Notes: a model not told the origin generated them from the sequence alone. A stretch of DNA of 64,000 nucleotides from Acidobacteria bacterium RIFCSPLOWO2_12_FULL_68_19 (GCA_001767525.1 MELF01000026.1:1-64000); one strand, 5' to 3'; shown: positions 31,782 through 42,663, counted from the first letter of the stretch. Numbers and translations are program-made.

Positions 31782-31940
31782 ACCATCCCGCCTGCGCCGT
31801 GGCGCGCGAGGCGGCGCCGCTCGGGAGACTGCCGCGGTCCCCGATCGAGCGAACTCGGTGGTCGTTCGCTGGCCGGCGAGATCGGATTGCGGCGATGACC
31901 GCTGCGCCCGTCTTCGTGCTCAGCGAGCTCGGCCGCCGAT
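31782..31940. other. Gap between convergent ftsH and ilvD
   Basis: This 159-nt GC-rich sequence holds no gene that I can support. A weak run of plus-strand frame continues past ftsH but has no recognisable content. No strong terminator hairpin is visible. Confidence 0.4.
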
Positions 31941-33605
<1,665 letters not shown>

Positions 33606-33661
33606 GGACGTTGTCGGCGCCGCCGATCGATGCACCACCACTCGCGGCGAACGGAGGTCTG

Positions 33662-34681
33662 TTAGACGGACGCCGGCGCGGGAAGCTTCACCGGGTCGAG
33701 GAACGGCATCATGTCGCGAAGCTTCGAGCCGACGATCTCGATCGGATGGTTCCGGTCGCGCTCGCGCATCGCCTTGAAGTTCGGACACCCGGCCTCGTTC
33801 TCGGCAATCCACTGCTTCGCGAAGTCGCCCTGCTGGATCTCTTTCAGGATCTGGCGCATGGTCGCCTTCGTCTCGGCGGTGATGATGCGGGCGCCGGCGA
33901 CATAATCGCCGTATTCAGCGGTGTCGCTCACCGAGTACCGCATGTAGTTGAGGCCCCCGCGATACATCAGGTCGACGATGAGCTTCAGCTCGTGCAGGCA
34001 CTCGAAGTACGCGATCTCCGGCTGATAGCCGGCCTGGATGAGCGTCTCGAACCCGGCCTTGACGAGCGCCGCCGTCCCGCCGCAGAGCACCGCCTGCTCC
34101 CCGAACAGGTCCGTTTCGGTTTCCTCGGCAAACGTCGTCTCGATCACCCCGGCGCGGGTGCACCCGATCCCGCGCCCGTACGAGAGCGCCAGCGCCCGGC
34201 CCGTGCCCGTCACGTCCTGGTGGACGGCCAGCAGGCCAGGCGTCCCGCCGCCCTCGACGAACACCTCCCGGACCCGATGCCCCGGCGCCTTCGGCGCAAT
34301 CATCGTCACGTCGATGTCCTTCGGCGGAACGATCCAGTTGAAGCGGACGGCGAACCCGTGGGCGAACATCAGCATCTTGCCGGGGGTGAGATGCGCCTTG
34401 ATCTCGGCCGTGTACACCTTGGCCTGGTGCTGGTCGGGTACCAGGATCATGACGACGTCCGCCCACTTGGCGGCATCGGCGATGCTCAGGACGGTCAGCC
34501 CGGCGGCGCGCGCCTTTTCGACCGACCTGCTCGTCGACGGCAGCCCCACGACCACGTCGACCGCGCTGTCCTTGAGGTTCAGCGCGTGCGCGTGTCCCTG
34601 GGATCCGTAGCCGATGACCGCCACCTTCTTCCTGCGGATCAACTGAATGTCCGCGTCCTTGTCGTAGAACATCGTCGCCAT
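33662..34681 (-). CDS. ilvC: Ketol-acid reductoisomerase
   Basis: A 339-residue class I (short) enzyme that isomerises and reduces acetolactate or acetohydroxybutyrate. The N-terminal Rossmann loop is [15 protein letters not shown]; the metal and substrate residues lie in [41 protein letters not shown] and ERDRNHPIE in the C-terminal knotted domain. It has a proper ribosome site (AGGAG) unlike the first gene of the operon. Third gene of the ilv unit. Confidence 0.97.
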   Translation of the reverse strand: MATMFYDKDADIQLIRRKKVAVIGYGSQGHAHALNLKDSAVDVVVGLPSTSRSVEKARAAGLTVLSIADAAKWADVVMILVPDQHQAKVYTAEIKAHLTPGKMLMFAHGFAVRFNWIVPPKDIDVTMIAPKAPGHRVREVFVEGGGTPGLLAVHQDVTGTGRALALSYGRGIGCTRAGVIETTFAEETETDLFGEQAVLCGGTAALVKAGFETLIQAGYQPEIAYFECLHELKLIVDLMYRGGLNYMRYSVSDTAEYGDYVAGARIITAETKATMRQILKEIQQGDFAKQWIAENEAGCPNFKAMRERDRNHPIEIVGSKLRDMMPFLDPVKLPAPASV

Positions 34682-34785
34682 GACTGCTCCTGATGCCTGT
34701 GAAACAGAGGCCGCCCGAAGCCGAACGCCACCCGCGCCGGCAATCGTCTATCGTAGTCGATCGTGGTGTCCGGCTTCAGCCGGCC
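34682..34785 (-). other. ilvN-ilvC gap with a small hairpin
   Basis: This 104-nt spacer inside the ilv operon contains CCGGC-TTCA-GCCGG, a 5-bp hairpin, and GTCGATCG-type repeats. There is no U-run and no clear -10, so it is probably just read through. Confidence 0.35.
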
Positions 34786-35289
34786 CTAGGAGTATTGCGC
34801 GGCCGACAGTGCCGTATCGCCGCGGCGCATCGCCACCTGTCCGGTCCGCACCATCTCGACGATCCCGAGCGGTTCCAGCCGGCTGATCACGGCGTCGACG
34901 TGCGGCGGCTCCCCCGTAATCTCGAGCGTCATCGTCTGCTCGCCGGTGTCGACGATGTGCGCGCGGGTCTCGTCGACGACGCGCAGCAGGGCGCCGCGGT
35001 CGTGTCCGGCCACCGCCACCTTGACGAGCGCCAGGTCGCGCGCCACGGCGGGAACCATCCCGAGGTCCTCGACCTGCAGCACGTTCACGAGCTTGTACAA
35101 GTAGGCCGTCACGCGCTCGGCGCTCGCTTGATCGCTGTCGATGACAATCGTCATCCGCGAGATCCCCGGCTCGGCGGTGCGGCCGACGGTCAGCGACTCG
35201 ATGTTGAAATTCCGCCGCCGGAAGAGCGACGCCACGCGGTTGAGCACGCCCGGCTTGTCTTCGACCAGGGCAACGAGAGTGTGATGCAT
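34786..35289 (-). CDS. ilvN: Acetolactate synthase small (regulatory) subunit
   Basis: A 167-residue regulatory subunit. The N-terminal ACT domain reads HTLVALVEDKPGVLNRVASLF, RRRNFNIESLTVGRTAEP and MTIVID; the C-terminal half has VARDLALVKV and a second ACT-like domain. It activates IlvB and gives feedback inhibition by valine. The start at 35289 lies 27 nt after the ilvB stop. A longer frame on this strand is antisense-type noise from ilvB in another frame. Confidence 0.95.
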   Translation of the reverse strand: MHHTLVALVEDKPGVLNRVASLFRRRNFNIESLTVGRTAEPGISRMTIVIDSDQASAERVTAYLYKLVNVLQVEDLGMVPAVARDLALVKVAVAGHDRGALLRVVDETRAHIVDTGEQTMTLEITGEPPHVDAVISRLEPLGIVEMVRTGQVAMRRGDTALSAAQYS

Positions 35290-35315
35290 GTCGGCAGTCC
35301 TGCGGGCCCCAGACC

Positions 35316-37037
35316 TCAGACCGGATCCGCGCCGGTTTCGGCCAGCACCGTGCGCTCGGGGCGACGAATCATCGCATGGAGGTCGGCGCCGGCGGGCACC
35401 ATCGGGTACACGCTGTCTTCTTGCTCCACGCGGAAGTCGATGAGGGCCGTCCCGTCGGCCGCGCGCGCCCGTTCGACGACGTCGTTCACCTGGGACCGCT
35501 TCTCGGCTCGGAAGCCCTCGAGCCCGTGCGCGTCGGCGATCTTGAGGAAGTCCGGGCTGCGGAGCGGCGTCGCCGCATAGCGGCGCTCGTAGAAGAACTC
35601 CTGCCACTGCCGCACCATCCCCAGGTACCCGTTGTTGATGATCGCGACGTTGATCTTGATGCCTTCCTGGGCGGCCGTGGCGAGCTCCGCCTGCGTCATC
35701 TGGAAGCCGCCGTCGCCCACAATGGCCCAGACTTCGGCGTCCGGGCGCGCAATCTTCGCCCCGATGGCGGCCGGGAGCGCAAACCCCATCGTGCCGAGCC
35801 CGCCGGAGGTGATGAGCGATCTCGGCACTTCGTGATGGTAGTACTGCGCCTCCCACATCTGGTGCTGTCCGACGTCGGTCACCACGACCGCATTGCCGCC
35901 GGTGATGCGCCAGATATCGTTGATGACGTGCGCCGCGTAGAGGTGCCCGGTATCGGGCAGCTTCTGGATATCGCGGACGGCGGCGTCCCCCTTCATTCCG
36001 TCGATGTGGGCGAGCCACCCCTCGTGGTCCGCCGGCTCGAGCACGTCGAGCAGGTCGACCAGCGTCTCGCGCAGGTCGGCGACAATGGCGGCGTCGGCGC
36101 GCACGTTCTTGTTGATCTCCGACGGGTCGATGTCGACGTGGATCTTCTTCGCGTGCGGGGCGTACGTCTTGACGTTGCCCGTGACCCGGTCGTCGAACCG
36201 CATGCCGAACGCCAGCAGGAGGTCGGCCTCCTGGATGGCGTGATTCACCCACGCCTCGCCGTGCATGCCCATCATCCCGAGGTTGAGCGGATGGCTCGCA
36301 GGCACGCCGCCCAGGCCGAGCAGCGTCATTGCGATGGGCGCGTCGATCCGCTCGGCCAGCGCCAGGAGTTCACGCGTCGCGCCGCTCTGAATAACCCCCT
36401 GTCCCACCAGGATCACCGGACGCCGCGTTCCACGAATGAGCGCCGCCGCGCGCGCCAGGTCTTCACGGGTGACCGGAAGATCCGACCGGTAGCCGCGCAT
36501 CTGCACCGGGCGAGGATCCCACATCCACTCGACCGACGCCTGCTGCGCGTCCTTGGTGATGTCGACCAGCACCGGCCCCGGCCGTCCCGACTTCGCCAGA
36601 TGGAACGCCTCCTTCATCGCCGGCATGATGTCTTCCGCCCGCGTGACCAGGTAGCTGTGCTTGGTGATCGGCAGCGTAATGCCGGTGATATCGGTCTCCT
36701 GGAAGGCGTCGTAGCCAATCAGCTTGCCGGGAACCTGGCCCGTGATGCACACGATCGGCGACGAATCCATCATCGCCGTCGCGATGCCGGTAACCATGTT
36801 GGTCGCCCCGGGACCCGAGGTTGCCATCGCGACGCCCACGCCGCCTCCGGCCCGGGCGAACCCGTCGGCCATATGCGTCGCCCCCTGCTCGTGGCGAACC
36901 AGGACGTGCCTGACCGGATAGTCCAGCATCGCGTCGTAGGCCGGAAGGATGGCGCCACCCGGATACCCGAACACGGTATGGACCTCCTCATTGACGAGGC
37001 ATTCCCAGATGATCTGCGCGCCGGTACGTGTGGGCAT
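35316..37037 (-). CDS. ilvB: Acetolactate synthase large (catalytic) subunit
   Basis: A 573-residue thiamine-diphosphate enzyme that makes acetolactate from pyruvate, the first branched-chain step. The N-terminal domain has VFGYPGGAILPAYDA and the catalytic Glu in RHEQGATHMADGFAR. The FAD-type middle domain follows. The C-terminal ThDP motif is GDGGFQMTQAEL...NNGYLG. I choose ATG at 37037 over one at 37073 because a TTGACT-17-CAGACT promoter lies across the extra codons. It leads the ilv operon. Confidence 0.95.
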   Translation of the reverse strand: MPTRTGAQIIWECLVNEEVHTVFGYPGGAILPAYDAMLDYPVRHVLVRHEQGATHMADGFARAGGGVGVAMATSGPGATNMVTGIATAMMDSSPIVCITGQVPGKLIGYDAFQETDITGITLPITKHSYLVTRAEDIMPAMKEAFHLAKSGRPGPVLVDITKDAQQASVEWMWDPRPVQMRGYRSDLPVTREDLARAAALIRGTRRPVILVGQGVIQSGATRELLALAERIDAPIAMTLLGLGGVPASHPLNLGMMGMHGEAWVNHAIQEADLLLAFGMRFDDRVTGNVKTYAPHAKKIHVDIDPSEINKNVRADAAIVADLRETLVDLLDVLEPADHEGWLAHIDGMKGDAAVRDIQKLPDTGHLYAAHVINDIWRITGGNAVVVTDVGQHQMWEAQYYHHEVPRSLITSGGLGTMGFALPAAIGAKIARPDAEVWAIVGDGGFQMTQAELATAAQEGIKINVAIINNGYLGMVRQWQEFFYERRYAATPLRSPDFLKIADAHGLEGFRAEKRSQVNDVVERARAADGTALIDFRVEQEDSVYPMVPAGADLHAMIRRPERTVLAETGADPV

Positions 37038-37044
37038 GGGGGCC

Positions 37045-37110
37045 AGTCTGCCTGAGGACGGGCTATCAGTCAAATTGATAGTAATTCATAGACAATAACG
37101 TTAATTGATA
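37045..37110 (-). promoter_or_regulatory. ilvB promoter and candidate operator
   Basis: Minus strand: -35 TTGACT (37068-37073), 17-bp spacer, -10 CAGACT (37045-37050), then 7 nt to the ATG at 37037, so the message is probably leaderless. A perfect palindrome CTATCA-N7-TGATAG (37063-37081) covers the -35. The ATTGATA half-site recurs at 37104-37110 beside AATAACGTTAATT. The region is strikingly AT-rich for this genome. A regulator of branched-chain synthesis may bind here. Confidence 0.6.
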
Positions 37111-37194
37111 CACCCCGGCGTCCGGGTGCTCCCCTCACCGTCCGGCCTCCAGCAACTGTCTCCCGGTCCACGCCACGAAACAGCGCTCGGCCGG

Positions 37195-37422
37195 TCAGGC
37201 CACTGGCTCATCCGGCGATTCCGGGACGGCCGCCTCCTCCGCCTGGAACCCTTCCTTCGAATGCGTGCCGTCGCAGAACGGCTTGGTGGCGGAAGCGCCG
37301 CACCGGCAGAGCGCCACGGGGCGACGCCCAATCGCGTACGGCACGCCGTTCCAATCGACGATCTCCACCTCGCCGCTGTCGATCACGTAGGGACCGTTCT
37401 TCCGCAGGCGGATTCTGCACAT
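37195..37422 (-). CDS. CDGSH iron-sulfur domain protein
   Basis: A 75-residue protein with one CDGSH motif: CRCGASATKPFCDGTH, ligands C39, C41, C50 and H54, which hold a redox-active [2Fe-2S] cluster. The N-terminal part (GPYVIDSGEVEIVDWNGVPY) is the usual strand region ahead of it. The C-terminus is acidic. It follows the CoA-binding protein gene by 16 nt on the same strand. Small bacterial CDGSH proteins lack a firmly defined role. Confidence 0.9.
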   Translation of the reverse strand: MCRIRLRKNGPYVIDSGEVEIVDWNGVPYAIGRRPVALCRCGASATKPFCDGTHSKEGFQAEEAAVPESPDEPVA

Positions 37423-37438
37423 GTCAGGGCCTCGTGGG

Positions 37439-37813
37439 TCAGTACGCGTTCGGGTCGCGGCCGAGAGCCACGACGCTGCAGGCGGTGATGACGTTGAGCT
37501 TCAGCCGCCTCGCTTCGGCGAGCAGTTCCGGGCTGTCGGCGCCGGGATTGACCCAAATCTCCGGAATCCCCTTCTGCTCGAATTCACGCAGGAGGCGCAC
37601 TCCGACCTCCGGCTGGACGTACACGGTCGCCATGTCAATCGGGCCCGGCACGTCGAGCACCGAGGCGTACGCCGGAAGGCCTTCGACCGCCGCCTCGTGC
37701 GGATTGATCGGAATCACCCGATGACCTTCTTCCTGAAACGCGCGCAGCGCCTTGTTGCCGAACTTGCGCCGGTCGCTCGAAGCACCGACGACGGCAACGG
37801 TTCTCGGCACCAT
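37439..37813 (-). CDS. YccU-type CoA-binding protein
   Basis: A 124-residue Rossmann-fold protein: VAVVGASSDRRKFGNKALRAF at the N-terminus, then RVIPINPHEAAVEGL, ATVYVQPEVG, GIPEIWVNPGADS and a C-terminal CSVVAL. This is the CoA_binding_2 domain, related to the succinyl-CoA ligase alpha N-domain; its role in the cell is unclear. ATG at 37813 is used; the longer frame is antisense to the neighbouring transferase. It precedes the CDGSH gene and probably shares its message. Confidence 0.88.
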   Translation of the reverse strand: MVPRTVAVVGASSDRRKFGNKALRAFQEEGHRVIPINPHEAAVEGLPAYASVLDVPGPIDMATVYVQPEVGVRLLREFEQKGIPEIWVNPGADSPELLAEARRLKLNVITACSVVALGRDPNAY

Positions 37814-37819
37814 GAACCG

Positions 37820-37863
37820 ATTATGACAGCGCCTCGTGCCCCGCACCACGCACCAGATAGAAT
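37820..37863. promoter_or_regulatory. Divergent near-leaderless promoters
   Basis: Minus strand: CATAAT (37820-37825) lies 6 nt before the CoA-binding gene ATG. Plus strand: TAGAAT (37858-37863) lies 8 nt before the GT39 GTG. Neither gene has a ribosome-binding site. The two start codons are 58 bp apart. Confidence 0.55.
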
Positions 37864-37871
37864 GACCTCCG

Positions 37872-39491
37872 GTGCATCGACCGGTTCTGACGCTCGTCCT
37901 GCTGTCGACGCTGACCTTCTTCCTCGGCCTCGGGCGCCAGGCCATCACCGATTCCGACGAAGCGTTCTACGCGGAGTCCGCCCGCGAGATGGTCGAAGGC
38001 GGCGATTGGATCACGCCGCACTTCAACTACCAGGACCGCTGGCAGAAGCCGGTCCTCTACTACTGGCTCACCGCCGCCGCCTACGCCGTGACCGGCACGA
38101 CCGAGGCCGCGGCCCGTGTGTGGTCGGCGCTGTCGGGACTCGGGCTCGTGCTGCTCACCTGGGCGGCGGCGCGCCGCCTGACCGGACGAGGCGACGACGC
38201 GTGGCTGGCCGGCGCGATCACCGCCACCTGCTACGGCTACTTTGCGATGGCGCGACTCGCCCTGCCCGACCTGCCGCTGGCGTTCCTCGTCACCTCGGCC
38301 ATTTGGGCCGCCCTCGGGACGCGATGGCTGCTGGCGGGCGCGGCGGCGGGACTCGGGTTCCTGATGAAGGGTCCGGTCGCGCTCGTCGTCCCGGCGCTCG
38401 TGTTGCTGCCGATCTGGTGGCGGGAAGGTCCGCGTCCGCCCATTCGCCCGCGCGATCTTGTCGCTGCCGTCGGCGTCTTTGCCGTGATCGCGCTGCCCTG
38501 GTACGGCGCGATGACCGCGCTCCACGGCGTCGAGTACCTCCAGAGCTTCTTCCTCGCCGATAACTTCCAGCGCTTCGCCACCGATCGTTTCAACGAGCCG
38601 AGGCCGTTCTGGTTCTATCTACCGGTCGTGCTCGGCGGCATGCTGCCGTGGTCGGTCTTCCTGGCGGTCATCCCGTTGCGCTCGGCCGTCGCGGCGCTGC
38701 GGCATCGGCGGCCTCTTGCCAGCAGCGAATGGCGACTCTTGCTCTGGGCGGCCATGCCGCTGCTCTTCTTCACGATCTCCGTCGGCAAGCAGCCGCGCTA
38801 CATCCTGCCCGTGCTCCCCCCCGTGGCGATTCTCCTGGCCCGGTCCATCATGCGGCGCGTGCGCGAAGTCGATCCACGCACACACGCGGCGCTCGTCGCC
38901 GCCACGTGGGGCACCGCGGGGCTCCTCGGCGCACTCGCCATCCTGGTGGGACGCGCCAGACCGCTCTTGGTCACTGCCCATCCGTCGCTCACAGTCGCCG
39001 GCGTGGCCGGGATCGGGGCGACGGCGGTCGTCTTCGCGTGGATCGCGCTCTCGCGTCAGTGGGCACGGCTGCCGGCTGCGGCGCCGGTCTGCGCCGCGGT
39101 CGTGCTCTTGTCGGTGCAGTTCGGCGCGCTGGCGGGCGTGCGGCCCGAGCCGGTCGAGCAAATGGCGGCGCTCGTGAGGATGCACCGCCCCGCGGGAGAG
39201 CCGGTCGGCGTGTACCAGGTGTTCGTGCGGAACCTGGTCTTCTATACGCGCTTCCCGCAGGTCGACCTGTTCGGCGAAGGACCGGCGCTCGACTTCCTGC
39301 AATCTCCCAGGCGCGTGCTGCTCGTCGTGCGCGCGGTCGATCTGCCGCGGCTGGAACTGCTGTCCGCCGTCAGCACGAAGCGCCTCGCCGAAGTGCGGTA
39401 CCTGAATACCACGAACATCCGGCTCCGGACGCTCATCTCCCCGATTCCCGACCAGGACGTGGAGACGGTCGTGCTGGTGGCCAACAAGTAG
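37872..39491 (+). CDS. GT39/ArnT-type membrane glycosyltransferase
   Basis: A 539-residue GT-C transferase that uses a lipid-linked sugar in the outer leaflet. The first extracytoplasmic loop has DSDEAFYAESAREM with the acidic pair used for catalysis, followed by PHFNYQDRWQKPVLYYWLTA, very like ArnT/PMT_2. About eleven hydrophobic helices follow, then a C-terminal periplasmic domain from about residue 415. The acceptor (lipid A, protein or other) cannot be told. The start is GTG with TAGAAT 8 nt upstream. Confidence 0.88.
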   Translation: MHRPVLTLVLLSTLTFFLGLGRQAITDSDEAFYAESAREMVEGGDWITPHFNYQDRWQKPVLYYWLTAAAYAVTGTTEAAARVWSALSGLGLVLLTWAAARRLTGRGDDAWLAGAITATCYGYFAMARLALPDLPLAFLVTSAIWAALGTRWLLAGAAAGLGFLMKGPVALVVPALVLLPIWWREGPRPPIRPRDLVAAVGVFAVIALPWYGAMTALHGVEYLQSFFLADNFQRFATDRFNEPRPFWFYLPVVLGGMLPWSVFLAVIPLRSAVAALRHRRPLASSEWRLLLWAAMPLLFFTISVGKQPRYILPVLPPVAILLARSIMRRVREVDPRTHAALVAATWGTAGLLGALAILVGRARPLLVTAHPSLTVAGVAGIGATAVVFAWIALSRQWARLPAAAPVCAAVVLLSVQFGALAGVRPEPVEQMAALVRMHRPAGEPVGVYQVFVRNLVFYTRFPQVDLFGEGPALDFLQSPRRVLLVVRAVDLPRLELLSAVSTKRLAEVRYLNTTNIRLRTLISPIPDQDVETVVLVANK

Positions 39492-39516
39492 GCCCCACTT
39501 CGCGGGTCGGTGCAAC

Positions 39517-40899
39517 CTACGGAAAGATCTTCCCCGGATTCAGTATCCCGTTCGGGTCGAATGCCGCCTTCACGCGCTTCATCAGCGCAATCTCCTCCAC
39601 GGAGAGTTCGATCCCGAGGTACTGTGCTTTCGCGAAGCCGATCCCGTGCTCTCCGCTGATCGATCCTTCGAGCGCCACTACGCGTTCGAAGAGCACTCGC
39701 TCGGCCGCCTTCGCGCGGGCACGCTCGTCGGAGCTTCCGCCATCGATCATGAGGTTCACGTGGATATTGCCATCGCCGGCGTGGCCGAAGGCCGCGATCT
39801 TCAATCGGTATGCGACACGCAGTTCATCGATGACGCCGAACAGTTCGGGAATGCGGCCTCTGGGCACCACGACGTCGTGGTTGATCTTCAGCAGCCCCGT
39901 GGCGCGCAGCGCCGGCGAGATCAGCCGCCGCGCGTTCCAGAGCCGCTCGCGCTCCGCCTCGCTGGTCGCCAGCGTCACAGGCGTGGCGCCGACGGCTCGA
40001 CACGCCTGCGCCACCTGCTCGATCTCCTCGTCCACGGCCTTCTGCATGCCGTCGGACTCGACAATGAGCACCGCGCCGGCGGTCGCCGGCGCCAGCTCGT
40101 GTCCGAACTGGTCGCGCACAGCCTGCAGCGACTCGGCATCGATGAGCTCGACGGCCGCCGGCACGACCCGCCGTTCGATGAGCGCCGTCACGGCCGCCAC
40201 GGCCGTCTGGACATCGGCACAGACCGCCAGGAGCGTCGCCCGGGCGGGCGGTTTCGGCACGAGCCGGAACGTAATCCGCGTGATGATCGCCAGTGTCCCT
40301 TCGGAGCCGACCAGCAACTGCGTCAGGTCGTAGCCGACGACGTTCTTCACCGCCTTCGACCCGGTCTCGATGATCTCGCCGGTCGGCAGCACCGCTTCGA
40401 GGCCGAGCACGTAGCGCCGCGTCGTGCCGTACTTGAACGCGCGCGGGCCGCCGGCGCACTCGGCCACGTTGCCGCCGAGCGCGGACTTCTCGAAGCTGGC
40501 GGGGTCGGGCGGATAGAACAGGCCGACACGTTCGACGGCGCGCTGCAGTTCGGCCGTGATCACGTTCGGTTCGACGACGGCGAGGAGATTCCGCTCGTCG
40601 ATCTCGATGATGCGGGTGAACCGCTCCATCGATACGACGACGCCACCGCGGGTAGGTACGGCGCCGCCGCTGTAGCCGGTCCCCCCGCCGCGGACGACGA
40701 GCGGCACGCGGCGCTCGTCGCAGAGCCGTGCAATGGCGGCGACCTCCCCCGTGCTGCCAGGAATGACGACGAGGTCGGGCGGCCGTCCCTGTCCGAGCGC
40801 ATCGACGCCGTACGGCTCGCGCGACCGGAGATCGGTGCGCACGTTGTCCGCGCCGACGATCTCCGTCAGCGCAGAGACGACTCGTTCAGCGAGCGACAC
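39517..40899 (-). CDS. glcD: FAD-linked oxidase, GlcD-like (glycolate/D-lactate oxidase)
   Basis: A 460-residue flavoprotein of the FAD_binding_4 / FAD-oxidase_C type. The FAD-binding loop is RGGGTGYSGGAVPTRGG (about residues 71-87), then DPASFEKSALGGNVAECAGG. The C-terminal part has DVVVPRGRIPELF, FGHAGDGNIHVN and SGEHGIGFAK. Substrates in this family are 2-hydroxy acids. glcE and glcF are not next to it, so the partner is unknown and the symbol is by similarity only. It overlaps the aminotransferase gene by 14 nt. Confidence 0.85.
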   Translation of the reverse strand: MSLAERVVSALTEIVGADNVRTDLRSREPYGVDALGQGRPPDLVVIPGSTGEVAAIARLCDERRVPLVVRGGGTGYSGGAVPTRGGVVVSMERFTRIIEIDERNLLAVVEPNVITAELQRAVERVGLFYPPDPASFEKSALGGNVAECAGGPRAFKYGTTRRYVLGLEAVLPTGEIIETGSKAVKNVVGYDLTQLLVGSEGTLAIITRITFRLVPKPPARATLLAVCADVQTAVAAVTALIERRVVPAAVELIDAESLQAVRDQFGHELAPATAGAVLIVESDGMQKAVDEEIEQVAQACRAVGATPVTLATSEAERERLWNARRLISPALRATGLLKINHDVVVPRGRIPELFGVIDELRVAYRLKIAAFGHAGDGNIHVNLMIDGGSSDERARAKAAERVLFERVVALEGSISGEHGIGFAKAQYLGIELSVEEIALMKRVKAAFDPNGILNPGKIFP

Positions 40900-42088
40900 C
40901 TGCTTTCGCCCTCTGGAGCGACTCGGCGAAGCGCAGAATCCGCGTCGCTCCTTCGCGCAGGCGCTCCATCGAGGTCGCGTACGAGATCCGCAGGTAGCCG
41001 GGGGCGTCGAATCCTTCGCCCGCCGTCACCGCGACGTGCTCCTGATCGAGGAGCGCCTGCGCGAAGTCGGCGGAGGTTCGCACTCCGTCCGCCGACAGCA
41101 GCCCCGAGATGTCCGGGAACAGGTAGAAGGCGCCCTTCGGCTTGACGCACCGAATCGCCGGATGCGCCGTCAGCCATTCGTGGATCGCGTCGCGCCGTGT
41201 GCGGTACTCGTTCAACATCACGGTCACGGTGTCCTGCGGCCCCGACACCGCCGCCAGCGCCGCCTTCTGCGTAATCGACGTGATGTTCGACGTCGTCTGT
41301 CCCTGAATGGTGTTGAAGGCCGCGGTCAGCGCCTTGGGCGCAATCGACCAGCCGCAGCGCCAGCCGGTCATCGCGTACGACTTCGACGCCGACCCGGCAA
41401 TCACCGTCCGATCGCGGTGGCGACCGAACAGGACGCTGGGCAGATTGTGCGGCACCGGGTCGTAGATCAGCTGCTCGTAGCAGAGATCGAGGACGATCCA
41501 GATCCCGCGCGTGGCGGCCGCATCGACAATCGGGGCGAGCGTCGCTTCGTCCACCATCGCGCCGGTCGGATTGCACGGCGAGTTGAGGATGATCCCCCTG
41601 GTCCGCGCCGTGATGGCGGCAATGACCGCGTCGGCGTGGAGGGCAAACCCCTCTTCCGAGCGGGTCTGCACGATGACGGGCGTGGCGCTCACCAGCTTCA
41701 CCTGCTCGGGAATCGTCGGCCAGTAGGGCGCGTGGGTGATCACCTCGTCGCCTGGATCGAAGAGCGCGAGCGCCGCGTTGAAGAGCGCCTGCTTGCCGCC
41801 CGCGGTCAGCAGCACCTCGGCCGGCGTGATATCGATCCCGTAGTGCTCCTTGTAGCGCACGCAGATCGCCTCGCGCAGTTCAGGAATGCCCGCCGCCGCG
41901 GTGTAGCGCGTAAAGTTGGCGTCGATCGCCGCCTTGCCGGCCGCCTTGACGTGCTCCGGCGTCGGGAAATCCGGTTCCCCGGCGGTGAAATCGACGACGT
42001 CGTAGCCGGCGCGGCGCAGCCGCTCCGCTTCGGCCGCGGCCTTCAGCGTGGCCGACCCCGCCACCTGCGCAAGACGCTGTGCGAACAT
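40886..42088 (-). CDS. Class I/II PLP aminotransferase (aspartate aminotransferase type)
   Basis: A 400-residue fold-type I aminotransferase. The PLP lysine is in VIAGSASKSYAMTGWRCGW; the phosphate-handling and ring contacts are in GGKQALFNA, NSPCNPTG and DLCYEQLIYD. The N-terminal DFTAGEPDFPTPEHV is typical of the bacterial aspartate/prephenate aminotransferase subgroup (1b). Substrate range should include Asp and 2-oxoglutarate, but subgroup members vary. It overlaps the following glcD-like gene by 14 nt. Confidence 0.9.
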   Translation of the reverse strand: MFAQRLAQVAGSATLKAAAEAERLRRAGYDVVDFTAGEPDFPTPEHVKAAGKAAIDANFTRYTAAAGIPELREAICVRYKEHYGIDITPAEVLLTAGGKQALFNAALALFDPGDEVITHAPYWPTIPEQVKLVSATPVIVQTRSEEGFALHADAVIAAITARTRGIILNSPCNPTGAMVDEATLAPIVDAAATRGIWIVLDLCYEQLIYDPVPHNLPSVLFGRHRDRTVIAGSASKSYAMTGWRCGWSIAPKALTAAFNTIQGQTTSNITSITQKAALAAVSGPQDTVTVMLNEYRTRRDAIHEWLTAHPAIRCVKPKGAFYLFPDISGLLSADGVRTSADFAQALLDQEHVAVTAGEGFDAPGYLRISYATSMERLREGATRILRFAESLQRAKAGVAR

Positions 42089-42108
42089 CGTGCCCTACCC
42101 CCCGTCCC

Positions 42109-42612
42109 CTACCCCTTCACTCCTGCCGCTTGCTGCTCTCTCAGCCGGCGTTCCACGACGGCCGGGACCAGCCCGTGCACGTCCCCGCCCAGGTGGAACA
42201 CTTCCTTGATCAACCGCGAACTGAGGTACGTGTACTGCTCCGCGGGCATCATGAAGACGGTCTCGAGCGTCGGTTCCAGATGCCGGTTCATGAGCGCCAT
42301 CTGGAACTCGTACTCGAAATCCGACACCGCCCGCAGTCCGCGAATGATCGCGCTGGCGCGGCGCCGCCGCGCGTAGTCGACGAGCAGGCCGTCGAAGGCG
42401 TCGACCTCCACGTTCGAGTACTCGCGAAACACCTCGCGGATGATCGCAACGCGCTCGACGGCGGTGAAGAGCGGCTTCTTCTCGACGTTGACGAGCACCG
42501 CCACGACGATGCGCTCGAACAGATGCGCGCTGCGCAGAATGATGTCGACGTGCCCGTTCGTCAGCGGATCGAACGAGCCGGGGAACACCGCCAGGCGGCC
42601 GTTGGGTCGCAT
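42109..42612 (-). CDS. coaD: Phosphopantetheine adenylyltransferase
   Basis: A 167-residue nucleotidyltransferase, the penultimate step of coenzyme A synthesis. N-terminal FPGSFDPLTNGHVDII carries the T/HxGH ATP site, and YTYLSSRLIKEVFHLGGDV near the C-terminus the second signature. EVDAFDGLLVDYAR and IIRGLRAVSDFEYE are also diagnostic. ATG at 42612 is used over one at 42648, which lies in the hairpin spacer. It follows rsmD, the common rsmD-coaD arrangement. Confidence 0.96.
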   Translation of the reverse strand: MRPNGRLAVFPGSFDPLTNGHVDIILRSAHLFERIVVAVLVNVEKKPLFTAVERVAIIREVFREYSNVEVDAFDGLLVDYARRRRASAIIRGLRAVSDFEYEFQMALMNRHLEPTLETVFMMPAEQYTYLSSRLIKEVFHLGGDVHGLVPAVVERRLREQQAAGVKG

Positions 42613-42622
42613 CCCTGCTCCC

Positions 42623-42660
42623 GGCGGGTCCAAGAGGCCCCGCCCCACGTGGGCCGGGGC
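42623..42660. repeat. GGGTCC-type hairpin between rsmD and coaD
   Basis: GGCGGGTCC (42623-42631), loop AAGA, GGCCCCGCC (42636-42644): nine pairs with one mismatch. The right arm can also pair with GTGGGCCGGGGC (42649-42660) through CCACGTGG. This is the same family as the hairpins at 29801-29850 and 45401-45423. Confidence 0.6.
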
Positions 42661-42663
42661 TTC

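Noticed and set aside
34740-34785. Terminator between ilvN and ilvC
   Set aside because: The CCGGC-TTCA-GCCGG stem is only 5 bp and has no U-run; the four ilv genes are better read as one operon.
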